Shown: positions 11,108 to 22,989, numbered from the stretch's first letter. The stretch is 64,000 bases of DNA from Brasenia schreberi (GCA_036023115.1 JAYKKT010000036.1:4799501-4863500); one strand, 5' to 3'. Notes: generated by a model not told the origin, from the sequence alone. Program-made: numbers and translations.

Positions 11108-12433
11108 AGCAAGGGCATTCTTTGACGATCTAGAGGCCGTCACTCAAAGTAGTCTTCATCTTCTTCATTCGTAATTGCTTCCCTAACTATTTCATTTCAT
11201 CGCCTATGCTCATATTGATCTATAATCAATTTGTATTACTACTGCCAGCCTAAAATTATCAAATCTTTTAGGTCCATTTCTCATTTACTCCTTCCTGCTC
11301 TTCTACAAGCATCTTGGTCTAAGCACTAAGTGGCATTCAACATCAAGTACGGGAAATTTACTGATCAAGAAGAAGAAGAAGAAGTTCAACAAGAGCAGAA
11401 GTGATAATAAAGCCTATTATTGAAAGGTTATTGATTTCTTGACAAGCCCATACGAAGCGAAGGTTTTAGGCACACATGTAACAAGACAGAATAGAAACGA
11501 ATCAAGCTGCAAGTGTTCGTGGCTTAGTTTGGTACATAAGACTTTCCCGGTAAAGTAGGACTGTAGGATACATCAGAAACTACGTTTCATTAAAAGCATA
11601 TAAATCACAACTTATCCAAGGTTTTCCTGATCAAAGAGGGTGCATGACCAAAGCTATAAAAACAAAACAGGCGAGAAGATGCCCAATTATATATCTCTAC
11701 CAAATAAAACCACAAGCTTTCCTTATCACTTAATATACGAGAGAGAGAGGACCCACTTGAGAGCTTGGCGGCCTGTTCAGGAGTGAGCTTGGCAGAGAAA
11801 CCGAAAGCGGCGGCCTTGTAACTGTACAGAAGCGCGTGCTTCGCGGCCTCCTCACTGTGAATTTCAGGGAAGAAACCCAAAAACAAGCAAACCCCAATTG
11901 TCAAATTCAATCGTCGAAAGAAGATGGTACTAGGAAATTCAACCAAAAACCAAAAAAAAATCACGAACCCATCAAAGAAAAGAACGATCAGAAAAAAAAT
12001 CTACTATAAATTTAAAAAACGGATTCATCACAAGAGCAATGACCAACAAAAAGATGGTAAATCAGAAACTCGACCAAGGCATTAGAAAATGAATACCAAC
12101 AAGAGAGCAACGACCAACAAAAGATGGTATACCAAAAAATTCAACCAACCAAAAAGAAACACGAATACCATCAAAAGAACGTCTACCAACAATCAACAAT
12201 CAAAGAAATCTAAACCTTCCAAGAACGGAAGCAAGAGTCTTAAGATGGTAAGCCTCGGGCTCGGCCTCTCCTTCTGGTGGCTCCATGTAGACAATGTGTA
12301 CCGCCGGCTTTTCCTCCGCTGGAGTGGACGTCGTTTGGTTTTCCGCCATGACGACGATGATAGCGAGAAAGAAGACGCTCAAAAATGCGGAGAAGGAAGG
12401 AGAGACGGACTTATTTCTACTTGTCATCATCAT
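10250..12433 (-). CDS. Secreted subtilisin-propeptide-like (inhibitor I9) protein
   Basis: Exon 1 is 12216-12433, exon 2 is 11757-11854 and the proximal exon 3 is 10250-10323. All junctions are GT-AG and in frame, giving 129 residues. Residues about 10-30 are a hydrophobic signal peptide (FSAFLSVFFLAIIVVMA). The mature part has the I9 fold signature: VHIVYMEPP strand, YHLKTLASVLGSEEAA, LLYSYKAAAFGFSAKLT, PEQAAKLSKEPGVLQIVP. There is no protease domain, so it is a stand-alone propeptide inhibitor of subtilases, like Arabidopsis SPI-1 (family knowledge). Such proteins bind mature subtilases in the secretory route or apoplast. Start: three consecutive ATGs at 12425-12433; the first is used here but the exact one is uncertain. 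A second terminal exon at 8610-8683 is an alternative. Confidence 0.85.
11034..11108. repeat. (AT)n and ATAC-type microsatellite in inhibitor intron 2
   Basis: An (AT)n run at about 11035-11074 is followed by imperfect ATACATAC units. It lies within the intron between exon 2 and the proximal exon 3. Confidence 0.9.
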
Positions 12434-12905
12434 TAAATCGCATCCCGGATTATTACGACTTTTTTTCCCGACGGATTGATCTTCCTTTCTTTCTTTGCTT
12501 CAAGGCGAAGGATCTGTGTTTTGGGGAAATGGGGTGCGATTTCCTACCCACTAAGTTTCGGGTTTTTCCCGCTTTAGCCGATCCATCGGTTGGGTTCGGT
12601 CAAGCGCGGAAACATTTCGCTTCTCTTCCTTACACGCAAGCACTTTTTTTTATGAGAAACGCCAAGTGTCTAATTTTTATTTTGTATAACGAAAATTCTG
12701 TATTTTATTTATTTGAGAGGGAAAAAATACGTACTTTACCTAAACATCAACTGTAACAGAGTCGAACAAATTTTCAACTCCGATAACTATTTTGGGACCG
12801 GTTCAACCAGTTTTGATGGCCGTCGTTCGTTTTACAAACTATGCAGTTTTGAGATGAATCAATTATAAATTGATCTTGTCTACATAACCAATTCAAAATA
12901 AATTT
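12434..12905. promoter_or_regulatory. Upstream region of the I9 inhibitor gene
   Basis: This is the 5' flank of a minus-strand gene starting at 12433. I do not see a confident TATA box or named element. Two short GGTTCAACC-type words lie at 12797-12812. Confidence 0.3.
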
Positions 12906-12909
12906 ATTC

Positions 12910-13340
12910 AACAACTAAATCTTTTCTCATACTATATATATTATATATGAGGTTAATTTTTTTATAAAACTCGATTACGTGTCATGTTAACATTTAACTC
13001 AACATATTTAAATTATTCTTTATTATTTTCTTCCAATTATCATCTTCTTCTTCTTCTTCCTCTTTAACATTCTCATAACTTAGTTTCTCATATTTTCTTA
13101 TGAGAGCATTTTTTTATCATCTTTTTATATTTCTAAACCATCTTAAATGATTTTTCTTATTAAACCATCTTAAACTTTTTTTCTTTTTTCATTTATTGAT
13201 GTCACTCCAAATTTATTTTTAATAACCTCATTACATATATGATCTTTTCTTATATGACCACTCATCCATCTCAAGTGTTCTACTATGTAGTTATATTTTT
13301 TTAAAATCTTTTATTAGTAGAACTAGAATCCAATTAGCTG
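12910..13340 (-). mobile_element. Degenerate 3' part of an RTE LINE
   Basis: The plus strand starts ACAACTAAATCTTTTCTCATAC and continues with ATTTCTAAACCATCTTAAA, TTTTTAATAACCTCATTACA and ATGACCACTCATCCATCTCA. These are the same order and words as the 3' end of the LINE at 36.2-36.6 kb. It is strongly diverged and truncated at its 5' side. Confidence 0.7.
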
Positions 13341-13799
13341 CTTCAAACGGTAAGATTCTTTTCATTTATGTGATTTTTTTGAAAAACAATCTACTTTTTC
13401 TAATCTTGAAACTGTAACTGAACCAACAAAGATCCGTTAAAGTTTGGTTCCTATTGTAGGCGAACTGGGTCTAATGTTTTCCAAACTTTGTTAAGGTTAA
13501 TTCAGGACCGGCTAATGTCTATTTTGTGATTATGGAAAGATTTGTTTATGAAATTTCTGTTGAACAGCCATTCATTTTTCTTTTAAAAGTTAAGGAGGAG
13601 TGCCACCGGCTGGTGGTGAGTTCAATTCTCAGGGGAGTGGTGCTCAAGGTATTATATGAATCCTTCTAATCACTTTGCGTTGTATTTGCACTAACATGAA
13701 TCAGTCCATATATATTTCATGCTTAATTCACGGTGCATTACTTGTTTTGCGTTTCTTCAACCACTGTCACCATTCTGCACAATCTTTTCACAGTCAAAA

Positions 13800-14110
13800 C
13801 TCTCATAGTTATTATGAAAATTACTAAAAAACTTTAATATTTTTACATAAAAAAGATTTTATAGTTTTTAAATGGTTTTGATAATAACTTTGAATTCGTT
13901 ATGTTATATGGTTTTGAGTGTTAAGCACTTATTGATCTATAGGTACAAAAATATATATGAAATAAATGAAAATACTAAAATAAATGAATGATTATACATG
14001 AAAAATTGTATAATAATAAAGTTATTGAAAACGAATTGAGAATGAGATTAATAGATGATTACCCTAGAAAAAAGATCGTTTAAAATTATTTGAAGACGTA
14101 CTAATTTTAA
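13800..14110 (+). mobile_element. Degenerate RTE LINE fragment, opposite orientation
   Basis: Plus-strand words TATGGTTTTGAGTG, AAGTTATTGAAAACGAATTG and AGAATGAGATTAATAGATGA correspond to the LYG.EC, NEVI.NKL and KMR segments of the LINE C-terminal region. The 3' tail is missing. With the minus fragment at 12.9-13.3 kb it forms an inverted pair. Confidence 0.5.
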
Positions 14111-14144
14111 AGATCCGGAAAAAAAAATTTAACATGTGAGAGAA

Positions 14145-14528
14145 TGACCAAAGGCAATGGAGAAAAGTAGTTCACGGTTGAAGCGGAGAAAAGTAGTTCA
14201 TGGTTGAAGTGATCGAAGACAGTGTTTGTGCATGGTACATTTATCTTTCTTTTTCTTTTTTATTTTTTTATTTGTCTTTATATATATATATATATACTCA
14301 AATCGTTAAAATCTCTCTTTATATATATATATATATATATTAGCGCTATTTCTTTTCTGTGATCTTTTCTCTTTCGCATGAGGGCGAGGGCAAAGGAGAT
14401 GGCGCCTCCAGGTACTGAATTCATGAGTTTGACATGAGTCAACCCCTAGCCAGGTGACACATTGTTCTTTGTGCTATTGGCTCTCTGAAGTACGAGGATT
14501 ACGCTGGTGGAGAGAGAGAGAGAGAGAG
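14145..14528. promoter_or_regulatory. Upstream region of the TLC gene with AT and GA tracts
   Basis: A 26-27 bp unit (GGAGAAAAGTAGTTCA.GGTTGAAG) occurs twice in tandem at about 14159-14207. (AT)n runs lie at 14280-14297 and 14319-14340, and a (GA)n run at 14510-14527 sits immediately before the start codon. No TATA box can be chosen with confidence among the AT repeats. Confidence 0.45.
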
Positions 14529-17500
14529 ATGGCGGGAAGAGAGAGGGGCGGGGTGGAGAAGGGTTCGGGCGCCTTCTTCCTGGCGACCCTCATTCTTTGG
14601 GCCGTCTCAGTGGTGTTCGAGATCACCTTCAATGGAAGGAGGGAGCTCTTGGTTGTGGTGTGGGGATCTGTCTTCTTCCAATCCGCCAATTGGATCGTCC
14701 GCAGAACGCTCTCTAGGGACCCACTCTTCGTCAACACCTGCGTCTCCTTGCTTCATTCCTCGCTCACCTCCCTCTTTGGTAACCACACCAATCTCTGCCC
14801 TCTTCCTCTCTTTCCTGTTTTCGTCGAGTCGTTTTCAGTACCTTTTCAGTTTTCCTTCCACATTTTTTGGTTTTTCTTGTGATATCCATGATGGATTGTA
14901 GTGAAGAATCTTGTATTTCGGTTGGTTGTGAGTCAATTGATATTGTCGGTGTTAGTAGAGGATGATTCGTAAGGCGAATGTTTACATATGGAACTCAATT
15001 GCTGGTCTTTTGTGTTATCTTCCCTTTTGGGAAGTTGATGGATCGTAATTGGAACTTTTCCGGGAAGTGGGGAGCGTGTATTTTGCGGGAATTGCGGAGC
15101 GGTAAGAAATATGGGGATTCTTTCAAGAAGCGATATGGGTTTTTTTAACAATGTAAGGTTTATGAGGATTTCTGAGGGATGAATGAATTAAGTGGGGAAC
15201 TATTCAAATATGGCGAAATCATCTTGAAGCGAAAATACAATATCTCTAGTTTTCATGGTGAACTTGTGGTAAGACACGAAATGAGCAGGATTGGTAAGAT
15301 GTGAGAGAGATTGGATGTAACTAAATACGTAAACTTGTACTGTGATTTTGTAGTAAAACTGGATTTTGTGGTAAAACTTCCGCAGTTTGCTTCTAGAGTG
15401 GGGATTGGATTTCATAAAGTCTCTAACTTCTGAGGTGATTTTATGAGAAAACCTAGGTTATAGCTTACTGGGTTAGCTAGGAAACCTTACGTCAATGGTT
15501 CATTACCGAGCATGTGCTTTTGGTCCCCAGCTTTGGCAATAAAATAAAGCAGTACAAGATTTTCACAAGATATTTAATTTACAATAAAACTGCCTATTCA
15601 TATTACCAAAACTAATAAGAATTCAAAACGTGAACTGTTCCAAGATTCCTATTGTGACTAGAGGGTTTAAGTCCCACCTCAATTGATATGAACTGTTCTT
15701 AGGCTCTATGATCTGGAACGAATGCGTTCAATACTGTTGAATTTTGGGCTTGAATCAATCATTGAATTGAACAAGAAAACGCATTACACAATGGAGCCCT
15801 ACAATGGTGTGGATCGACCAGCACCTGCCGCCTCCACCCTTTTCACGTTAACACCTAATAACAAACCCTAATGACTACTTATATGCTGATTTAACTTGAA
15901 AGACTAAAATGACCCTAATAAGTTACTCATGGATTACGGTTCATTAGGACCTGTATTACAAACTACCATAATTTACATGACTCAAACTTACTTATGACTC
16001 TACGTATACACCTATAACTAACTAATAACTCTAATTAATCAAGATTTAACTTGATTTCCAACACGCCTCCTCAAGTTGAATGTTGAAGTTTTGTAATCTT
16101 CAACTGATGGAGAGCTTTCTGAAATCCTCTTACGGAAGACGATTTTGTGAAGATATCCGCCAATCGGTCTTATGAACATACATGAATCAAATTAAAGATG
16201 CCTCGAGTAATCTTTTCTCTGATGAAGTGACAATCTATCTCAATATGCTTCCTTCGTTCATGAAAAACAAGATTTAAGGCAATCTGGAGAGCTGTTTTGC
16301 TATCAGTATAATAGGTAACCGGAGTATTCACTTTGAAGCCAAGTTCTGTTAAGAGGGATAAAACCCATATTCCTTCATACATGCCTGAAGTAATTGCACG
16401 GTATTCTGCTTCTGCACTCGATCTGGACACAACTGATTGTTTCTTGCTATTACATGATACAATGTTTCCTCCCAAACATACCACATACCCAGTGGTTGAT
16501 TTTCTGTCAGTTTTCGAACCTGCCAAATCAACATCTGAATATATCTTTAGATCTAGGGATGAATTTACAATGTATAATAAGCCATAGGTTAGTGTAGACT
16601 TCAAGTATCTGATAATATGAAAGATTGTATTCATATGATGTGTGGAAGGATTATGCATCCATCTACTCACATAGCCAAGAGCAAAACTGATATTAGGACG
16701 TGTAATAGTGACGTATATTAGCTTCCCAACCAATTTTTGGTACCTTCCAATATCCTCATATGGTTCTGCATTATTATTATCATCCTCCTTGGGAGTCTCC
16801 ATAGGAACCGAGCATACACGACAGGCTTCCATTTTGGTTTCTTTCAACAAGTCCATAATATATTTTCTTTGACTTAAGAATAATGTATTGTTGCTATGAA
16901 TCACCTCTATACCGAGAAAGTAATTTAATCTTCTCAAATCCTTCAAATCAAATAAAATATTGAGTTGTTTCTTGAGCTCACAAATGCATGTAGTATCATC
17001 TCTTGTAATAATGATATCATCAACATATACCAGTAACATAATATTTCTCTAATCCTGTTTAATGAATAGTGTATGATCACTGATGCATTGTTTAAACCCC
17101 AGAGTCCGAATTCCATCACTAAATTTCTCAAACCATGCCCGTGGAGATTATTTCAATCCATAAATTGATTTCTTTAGTTTGTACACTTTCACTTGTTCAT
17201 TTCCATTGAAGTATCCTGGTAGTAAGTCCATATAAATGTCTTCCCTGAGATCACCTTGAAGGAATGCATTCTTCACGTCAAGCTATTGTAATTCCCATTT
17301 TTTATTGATTGCCAAACTCAACAAGATCCTAATGGTGTTCATCTTAGCCACCGGAGCAAATGTCTCTGTGTAATCTATGTCGTAGGACTGATTGTATCAT
17401 TTTGCAATTAATCTTGCCTTATATCTTTCTATATTCCCATCGGCCTTATATTTTACTGAGAATACCCACTTACATCCTACAGTTTTCCTCTCTGATGGTA

Positions 17501-20500
17501 AATCTGTCAATTCCCACGTATGATTGCGTACTAAAACTAAAATTTCCTCTTTCATGGCTGCTTTCCATTCTGGGTGTACTTTAGCCTCTTCATAAGTCCT
17601 TGGTATAAAAGTATTTTCTATATTCATCACAAACAACTGACGTTCTTTTGGATAATCAGAGAGTGACACCATTTTGTCCAATGCATATTTTGCAGTTGTG
17701 CGCTTCCCTTTTCTAATTGCAATGGGTAAATCATCTATTTCCATATCTGAGGTGTAAGAGCTTATCTGAAGAGGAAGTGGATCTGATTCACCTTGGGAAT
17801 TTTGATATAGGGTGACAGTCTGATATGGAAAAACAATCCTTCAGTTTCCTCGATTATATATTTGCCAATCCCCTACATTTTCCTGAGTGGATGTAATGTC
17901 TATTGAAGGAAGTGGGATCACTGGAGTAGACTGTCCTGTAGATGTAAGTTCTTCCTGCACTCCATAAAATGGAATGTCTTCATGAAAGCTGACATCCATT
18001 GTAACATAAAACTTTCGTTTGGACGGATCATAACACTTATACCCCTTTTGTGTGGTCGAATATCCCAAGAAGATGCACTTAATCGACCTTGCATCAAGTT
18101 TATCTCGGGCACCTTGATGGATATGGACAAAGCACGTACAGTCAAAGATTCTTGGTAACAAATGGAATTGTTTTCTTGAAGGACATAGGGAGTGAAATGG
18201 AGTATCTCCACTGAGAATTCTGCTCGGCATACGATTTATAAGAAACACAGCTATTAAGACTGCCTCACCCCAGTAATATTTAGGTACACTGCATCCAATT
18301 AAGAGAATTCTTGCAACTTCTAAAATGTGTCGGTTCTTCCTTTCAACCACACCGTTCTGTTAAGGAGAGTAGGAACAAGACGTCTGGTGTAAGATTCTCT
18401 GTTGTAGAAAGTATGAGTGAAGGGATTGAGACATAAATTCTCCATCATTATCACTGCGAATTATTTTAATAGCACTCTGAAACTGAGTCTGTATAAACTT
18501 ATAGTATACAGGAATAATTTCTTTCACTTCATCTTTAGTTTTCATAAGATAAATCAAAGTAAATCTAGTGCAATCATCAATAAATGACACAAAGAACTTA
18601 TATCCTTGCATATAAGTTGTAGAACAAGAACCCCAAATATCAGAATGCACAATCTCAAAAGGAATGGAAGATCTTTCTTCATTTAAAGGAAAGGAAATGC
18701 GATGGTGTTTAGCCTTCTGGCAAGTTTCACAATTCAAATTCAAATCATTACAATCTCTAAACTCTGGTAATAACATCTTTATTTTGGAAAACGGTAAATG
18801 GCTTAGCCGCTGATGCCAACAAGGTATGTCCTTCTGTCTCTCAGTAATAATCGTTGATTGTAGAGCAACTCCTTTATTGTCCTCGCATACATAGAGACCT
18901 CTCCTCACATTACTTGGACCAAAGATCTTCCCCGTCTTTAGTTCCTCAAAGGCACATCCAGTGGAATCAAAAATTATACGACATTTTAAATTCTGAGTCA
19001 TAGCAAAAACAGATAATAGGTTCACTTATATGTTGGGAACATGTAAAACATCTTTTAATGTACCAAATGATGTAACAATACTTCATTTCCCACTATTGGA
19101 GTAAGAGACCCATTTGCCAGTCTAATATTGATTTTTCCTTGTGTCAATTCATATTCATTAAAGAAATCTCTTTGGCTGACCATGTGATCTGTAGCACTAG
19201 AATCAATAACCCATATCCTTGAATAAGAAGAATTTATATTACCCTTTGTCAGGAATGAGAATAGATAGGCAATAGATGTTTGTGAATCACTGTAAGAGGA
19301 TGAAGAAGGATGTTGCGGATCAGTTAAACGTACCTTTAACAATTCAATTTCTTTCTTCATATCAGCTAGAGAAGTAGTATTGTCTTCAGTTTTTTGTTTT
19401 TCGTTCTGATCACCGCTGAAGTTTGCCCTATTATTCCGATTCTGAAAATCAGTAGGTTTTCCAACTAACTCCCAGCATGTTTCTTTCGAATGTCAAGGTT
19501 TTCCAAAGTGTGAACAAATATCTTTTCTTTTTCTTCAGATGTCAATCTAGATCTACCTCTGCCTCTACCATAACCTCCTCTTCCTCGAGCAAAGGGAGGA
19601 ACATAGGTATTTTATAAATTTTGAAGTCTTTGAATTGAGTTTGGTTTCTTTTTCTAGGGGTTTTCTGTCTTCTTCTCTCAGGAGAAGTGAGTATACGTGA
19701 TCAACGATGGAAGTTCTTCTCTGGTGAGGATTTTATTCATTACTGCTTCATACTCTGAGGAAATCCCCCTTAGAAGGTCGAACACTTTGCGCTCTTCAAA
19801 CTCCTCATTCCTTTCGAGAGTACAGCGTGACACTTAGTCTTAGAATACAATTGCAGTTCTTCCCACAGACCTCTAAGCTCTGCATAATACTCACTGACTG
19901 ACCGTTCTCCTTGTCTGCATTTTCGAATCTTCTCTATTAGATCATATTTCTTAGCTATATTTTTTCTTTGAGCATAGGGTTCTTGAACTGCCAGCCAGAT
20001 ATCCCTAACAGTCTCTAAAAACATAAAAGTATTGTCAATGGAAGGAGTCATAGATTGAATTAACCAAGCACTTACTAGTGCATTTTCTCTGCACTATCGA
20101 GAATAAGAAGGATCTGAAATTGAGGGTCTAGGTATATCACCTGTCAGATAATCTCAATCGCCCCCTAGCCATGATAGCCAGTTCTATTGACCTAGCCCAT
20201 TGAAGGTAATTCTTACTATCTAATTTTAAATTTGTGATTTGAAAGACTTCACTTTTGTCTAATGGAGATTCATTACTCTCTAACTTCTTCGCTTTTTCCA
20301 TTCTTATACTAGACTTGAAGTATCCAACTTTCTGTCACACACTCATAACAACAAACACTTGGTGTGTTAATACAAAAAACTGTTAAACAAATCCCCAATT
20401 TGCCTCCAACTGCACACTGTCGATTCCTACAAGCAATTCCAAGTTTGGCGCCAACTGCAATCTGCCATTTCCTATTTAAACAAGGTCTTCAAATAACAAA

Positions 20501-22203
20501 CAAACCTTAAGATAATGAATCAAATGACCTGCCCAATATGAACACTTTGCTTCATCAATTGATAAGATAGCAACAATGAGTTGAAACACTCAAAGATTAT
20601 GAATACAACCCCTCTTTTTTTAATGTAGATATTCCACCAACATACATGCTTTCGAATATTTAATCTGGTGCTGAAATATATGTAAGATAACACTCCAAAT
20701 AAGTGCTTCCTTTCTTCACAATGCAGTCTGCAAACCACGCAATGTTCAGTCTCAAAAAAATACAAAACGAACACAACTTAAAACGTCTGAAGAGTTTCTT
20801 CACTATGCAAAAAACTGATTTCACGTTTCCTCCTCGATTTCAGTTTATTCTTGAGGATTTAGGCTCTGATACCATGTTGAATTTTGGGCTTGAATTAATC
20901 ATTGAATTGAACAAGAAAACGTATTACACAATGGAGCCCTACAATGGTGTGGATCGGCCAACACCTGCCGCCTCCACCCTTTTCGCGTTAACACCTAATA
21001 ACAAACCCTAACGACTATTTATATGCTGATTTAACTTGAAAGACTAAAATGACCCTAATAAGTAACTCATGGATTACGGTTCCTAATGGATCTGATCCAT
21101 TAGGACCCGTATTACAAACTACCATAATTTACATTACTCAAACTTACTTGTGACTCTACGTATACACCTATAACTAACTAATAATTCTAATTAATCAAGA
21201 TTTAACTTGATTTCCAACAAATACTTCCTCTTTCTCTAGATCAGCTTCCAGGATTTCTTGCATGTGAATATGCTCCTGTCTACCATTGTGTTCACTGCAG
21301 TATTGGATGGCTACATCAACCTTTTCCTTGAAAACTAGTGGCCATCCAGCCGTTTGTATAAGGCCTACCATCCTTGCATTGCTAATAACTCCTGCTTTTT
21401 ATATGGTGTAAATGTTTGTTTTGGATAAACTGCACTAAATCTGATAAATATTGTGATTTGCATACAGTTGTTCTGATTTTGGCTAATGAATGGATGAAGA
21501 TGGGCATTAAGCAGATGTTTGATCACAAGCAATTGGTTGATGGTTTATGGTCTGGTGCGTACTCTTCGTTGTGCTTCTCCTGTGGTTACTTTGCGTATGA
21601 TCAGTGGGACATGCTGCATTACCGCTTATACAGTGGTTGGATCCCGTCTATCCTGGTTCACCACCTTGTCCTGCTCATCTGCTTCACCCTTGCTTTATAC
21701 CGGAATATCACCATTAACTATCTTATATTGTCACTTATATGTGAGGTATGTAAAACTCCTCCCACACCCTCTTTCAATATGAAAACTGAGAATCAATGAC
21801 TGATTTGATCAATGACAACCTTAACTCCTCAATTGTGATTCTTTTGATTATTCATAAAGATTTATACTGCTGCTCTCTCTCATATATGGCACTTGATATA
21901 CAGCTGCATTCAATCTTCTTGCATGTGAGAAAAGTTCGAAGAATGGCCGGAGTACGTGATGGGAAGATGAGAATTGTCCAATTGGAGTGGATAATGAACT
22001 GGACGACGTTCTTCACAGCCAGGATGGTATGTCATGCACTCATTACCTACAAACTCATTAGAGATGCTCACAAGTTTGAGAAAGATATGGCTCTCCCGCT
22101 AGCTCTTTCTGGTATGGTTGGGATGAATCTGCTCAATGTTTTTCTTGGGCAAGACCTCGTGAAAGCTTATAGGCGTGACCGCACTCATACTCATCAAAAC
22201 TGA
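14529..22203 (+). CDS. TLC (TRAM/LAG1/CLN8) domain membrane protein
   Basis: Exons 14529-14778, 21468-21745 and 21904-22203 join in frame with GT-AG introns to give 275 residues. The product is a multi-pass membrane protein. Hydrophobic segments are near residues 14-33, 41-53, 78-90, 112-126, 142-160 and 162-176, plus two in exon 3. Exon 2 has the acidic-aromatic YDQWDMLHY patch and the paired histidines of TLC domains ([10 protein letters not shown], His148-His149). Exon 3 has [11 protein letters not shown] and [10 protein letters not shown], typical of the TMEM56/TLCD4-like branch rather than of ceramide synthases, because the longer Lag1 motif is absent. Plant members are poorly characterised, so a lipid-related role is only inferred from the family. 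Intron 1 (6.7 kb) is enlarged by a complete copia element. The tail [10 protein letters not shown] is basic. The start is the ATG after the GA tract; an upstream in-frame ATG at 14454 is less likely. Confidence 0.85.
15735..16063 (-). repeat. 3' LTR of the copia element
   Basis: 329 bp, TG...CA ends. It lacks the 16 bp (CTAATGGATCTGATCC region) present in the other LTR at about 21082-21100; a repeated CATTAGGA/CTAATGGA context suggests a slippage deletion. Confidence 0.95.
16170..17744 (-). pseudogene. Copia reverse transcriptase and RNase H, interrupted
   Basis: Minus strand 17744-17397 carries the RT start ([46 protein letters not shown]). A broken stretch follows ([22 protein letters not shown]). 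17039-16170 has [11 protein letters not shown], the YVDD catalytic motif, then [39 protein letters not shown] and [11 protein letters not shown], which are the RNase H landmarks. In the usual SDADWAG motif here SDVDLAG replaces Ala and Trp. At least three stops break the frame. Confidence 0.9.
17841..19025 (-). pseudogene. Copia integrase, split by a stop
   Basis: 19025-18360 holds the zinc-binding HHCC region ([12 protein letters not shown] ... CETCQKAKH) and the catalytic core ([24 protein letters not shown]). The frame ends at a TAA inside the line that normally reads [11 protein letters not shown]. 18350-17841 continues with [29 protein letters not shown] and [15 protein letters not shown]. 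The catalytic Asp-Asp-Glu residues are present. The break is a single in-frame stop. Confidence 0.9.
19055..20301 (-). pseudogene. Copia gag, zinc knuckle and protease region, frameshifted
   Basis: Gag starts at the ATG at 20301 ([18 protein letters not shown]) and changes frame near 20150. It continues through [18 protein letters not shown] and [16 protein letters not shown]. The knuckle (about 19500) reads CSHFGKP, stop, HSKETC: the second Cys is Phe and the Gly is a TGA, so zinc binding is lost. The protease is at 19360-19055 with [11 protein letters not shown], where DSSA stands at the active site usually written DSGA or DSGC. Confidence 0.85.
20875..21219 (-). repeat. 5' LTR of the copia element
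   Basis: 345 bp, TG...CA ends, followed on the minus strand by the TGGTATCAGAGCC primer-binding site. As the promoter LTR it would drive antisense transcription relative to the TLC gene. Confidence 0.95.
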
Positions 22204-22915
22204 AAAAATGAAGAGTCCTTTTTTCCTTATCTTGTGTGGCTGGCAAGTATCTGCTGAAGTTAGCTCCTTCTAATATTCCATGAAGGCTTGTATGCAACAG
22301 ACAGCCCAAATATGAAGAGTTTTAGGTGAAGTTCTTGAACACAACACTCCGAAAAGGATTGAATCAATCCGCACAGCTATTTTTGAGGTCTGTGATTTCA
22401 CCTCAGAATGTCTTGTTAGTGAGAACAAACAGGAAAGCTATCCATACTGGCATATTCTGTTTTCTTATGTAAGTATGATTGCGCTGTAAAATTTCTTGAA
22501 CAAATTAATCATGTGAGATTTAAGATGTTAGCAATAGAACGACCAATTAATGTGTCCAATTCAAACTATGGTTGTTGTGTATGTCATATCGAGCAGTTTC
22601 TGCTTTGTGAGTGCAGAAGAAACACCTGCAACTTGTGGGGGTTCACAAATGTATTTAGTCTACCTGTTTCTTTTGTTCACTGGCACATGAAAATACTTCA
22701 TTCATTTTGCTGTTACACCTCCGGTATCTACAGACTCAAATGCTCAAGTCAATTGTGCGTTCTATGGCCAACTTCCCTTTGCACATTCTTTTGAGAACGA
22801 AGAACAAAGGAAAGTCTAACATGAAACAATCACGCAAACCAGAAAGTAAGATCATTCTGGTTCAGAAAGAGGATTTCTTTGTTCTCCTGCATATGCAGCC
22901 ATTGCAGAGGAATTT
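22204..22915. other. TLC gene 3' flank
   Basis: Probable 3' UTR and downstream DNA. Open frames at 22513-22794 and 22707-22985 have no recognisable domain. Confidence 0.4.
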
Positions 22916-22920
22916 CAATG

Positions 22921-22989
22921 TGTTCTATCAAGTCGAACCCAGGTCGCTGGATTCAAAGTCCAGAGTGCTAACCACTACACCATAGAACC
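22921..22989 (-). pseudogene. tRNA-Gln(UUG)-like sequence with damaged T arm
   Basis: Read from 22989 down, the acceptor strand GGTTCTA, D arm GTGTAGTGGTTAGCAC and anticodon arm CTGGACTTTGAATCCAG (anticodon TTG) match a plant nuclear tRNA-Gln. It then reads CGACCTGGGTTCGACT followed by TGATAGAACA. The expected 3' T-stem half (CCCGG) is missing, so the T stem cannot pair, although TAGAAC still pairs with most of the acceptor strand. The length is 69 instead of about 72. Most likely a pseudogene or a converted end. Confidence 0.65.

Larger units (their letters stand above)
15735..21219 (-). mobile_element. Ty1/copia LTR retrotransposon, structurally complete, coding-dead
   Basis: LTRs at 15735-16063 (3') and 20875-21219 (5') begin TGTTG and end CAACA, and the element is flanked by the 5-bp duplication AATAC (15730-15734 and 21220-21224). 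The primer site next to the 5' LTR reads TGGTATCAGAGCC (20862-20874), the initiator-Met tRNA type. The polypurine tract TTGAGGAGGCG ends at 16064. Order on the minus strand: gag (ATG at 20301; [14 protein letters not shown]), knuckle, protease, integrase, RT, RNase H, which is the copia order. Stops and frameshifts in gag, the knuckle, after the integrase core and in RT make it non-autonomous. By eye the LTRs differ at about 12 positions plus a 16-bp indel. It sits antisense in intron 1 of the TLC gene. Confidence 0.95.

Noticed and set aside
12089..12756. Plus-strand frames of 115 and 123 codons
   Set aside because: Antisense to exon 1 of the I9 inhibitor gene; no domain of their own.
16333..16597. 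Plus-strand frames
   Set aside because: Antisense to the copia RNase H region.
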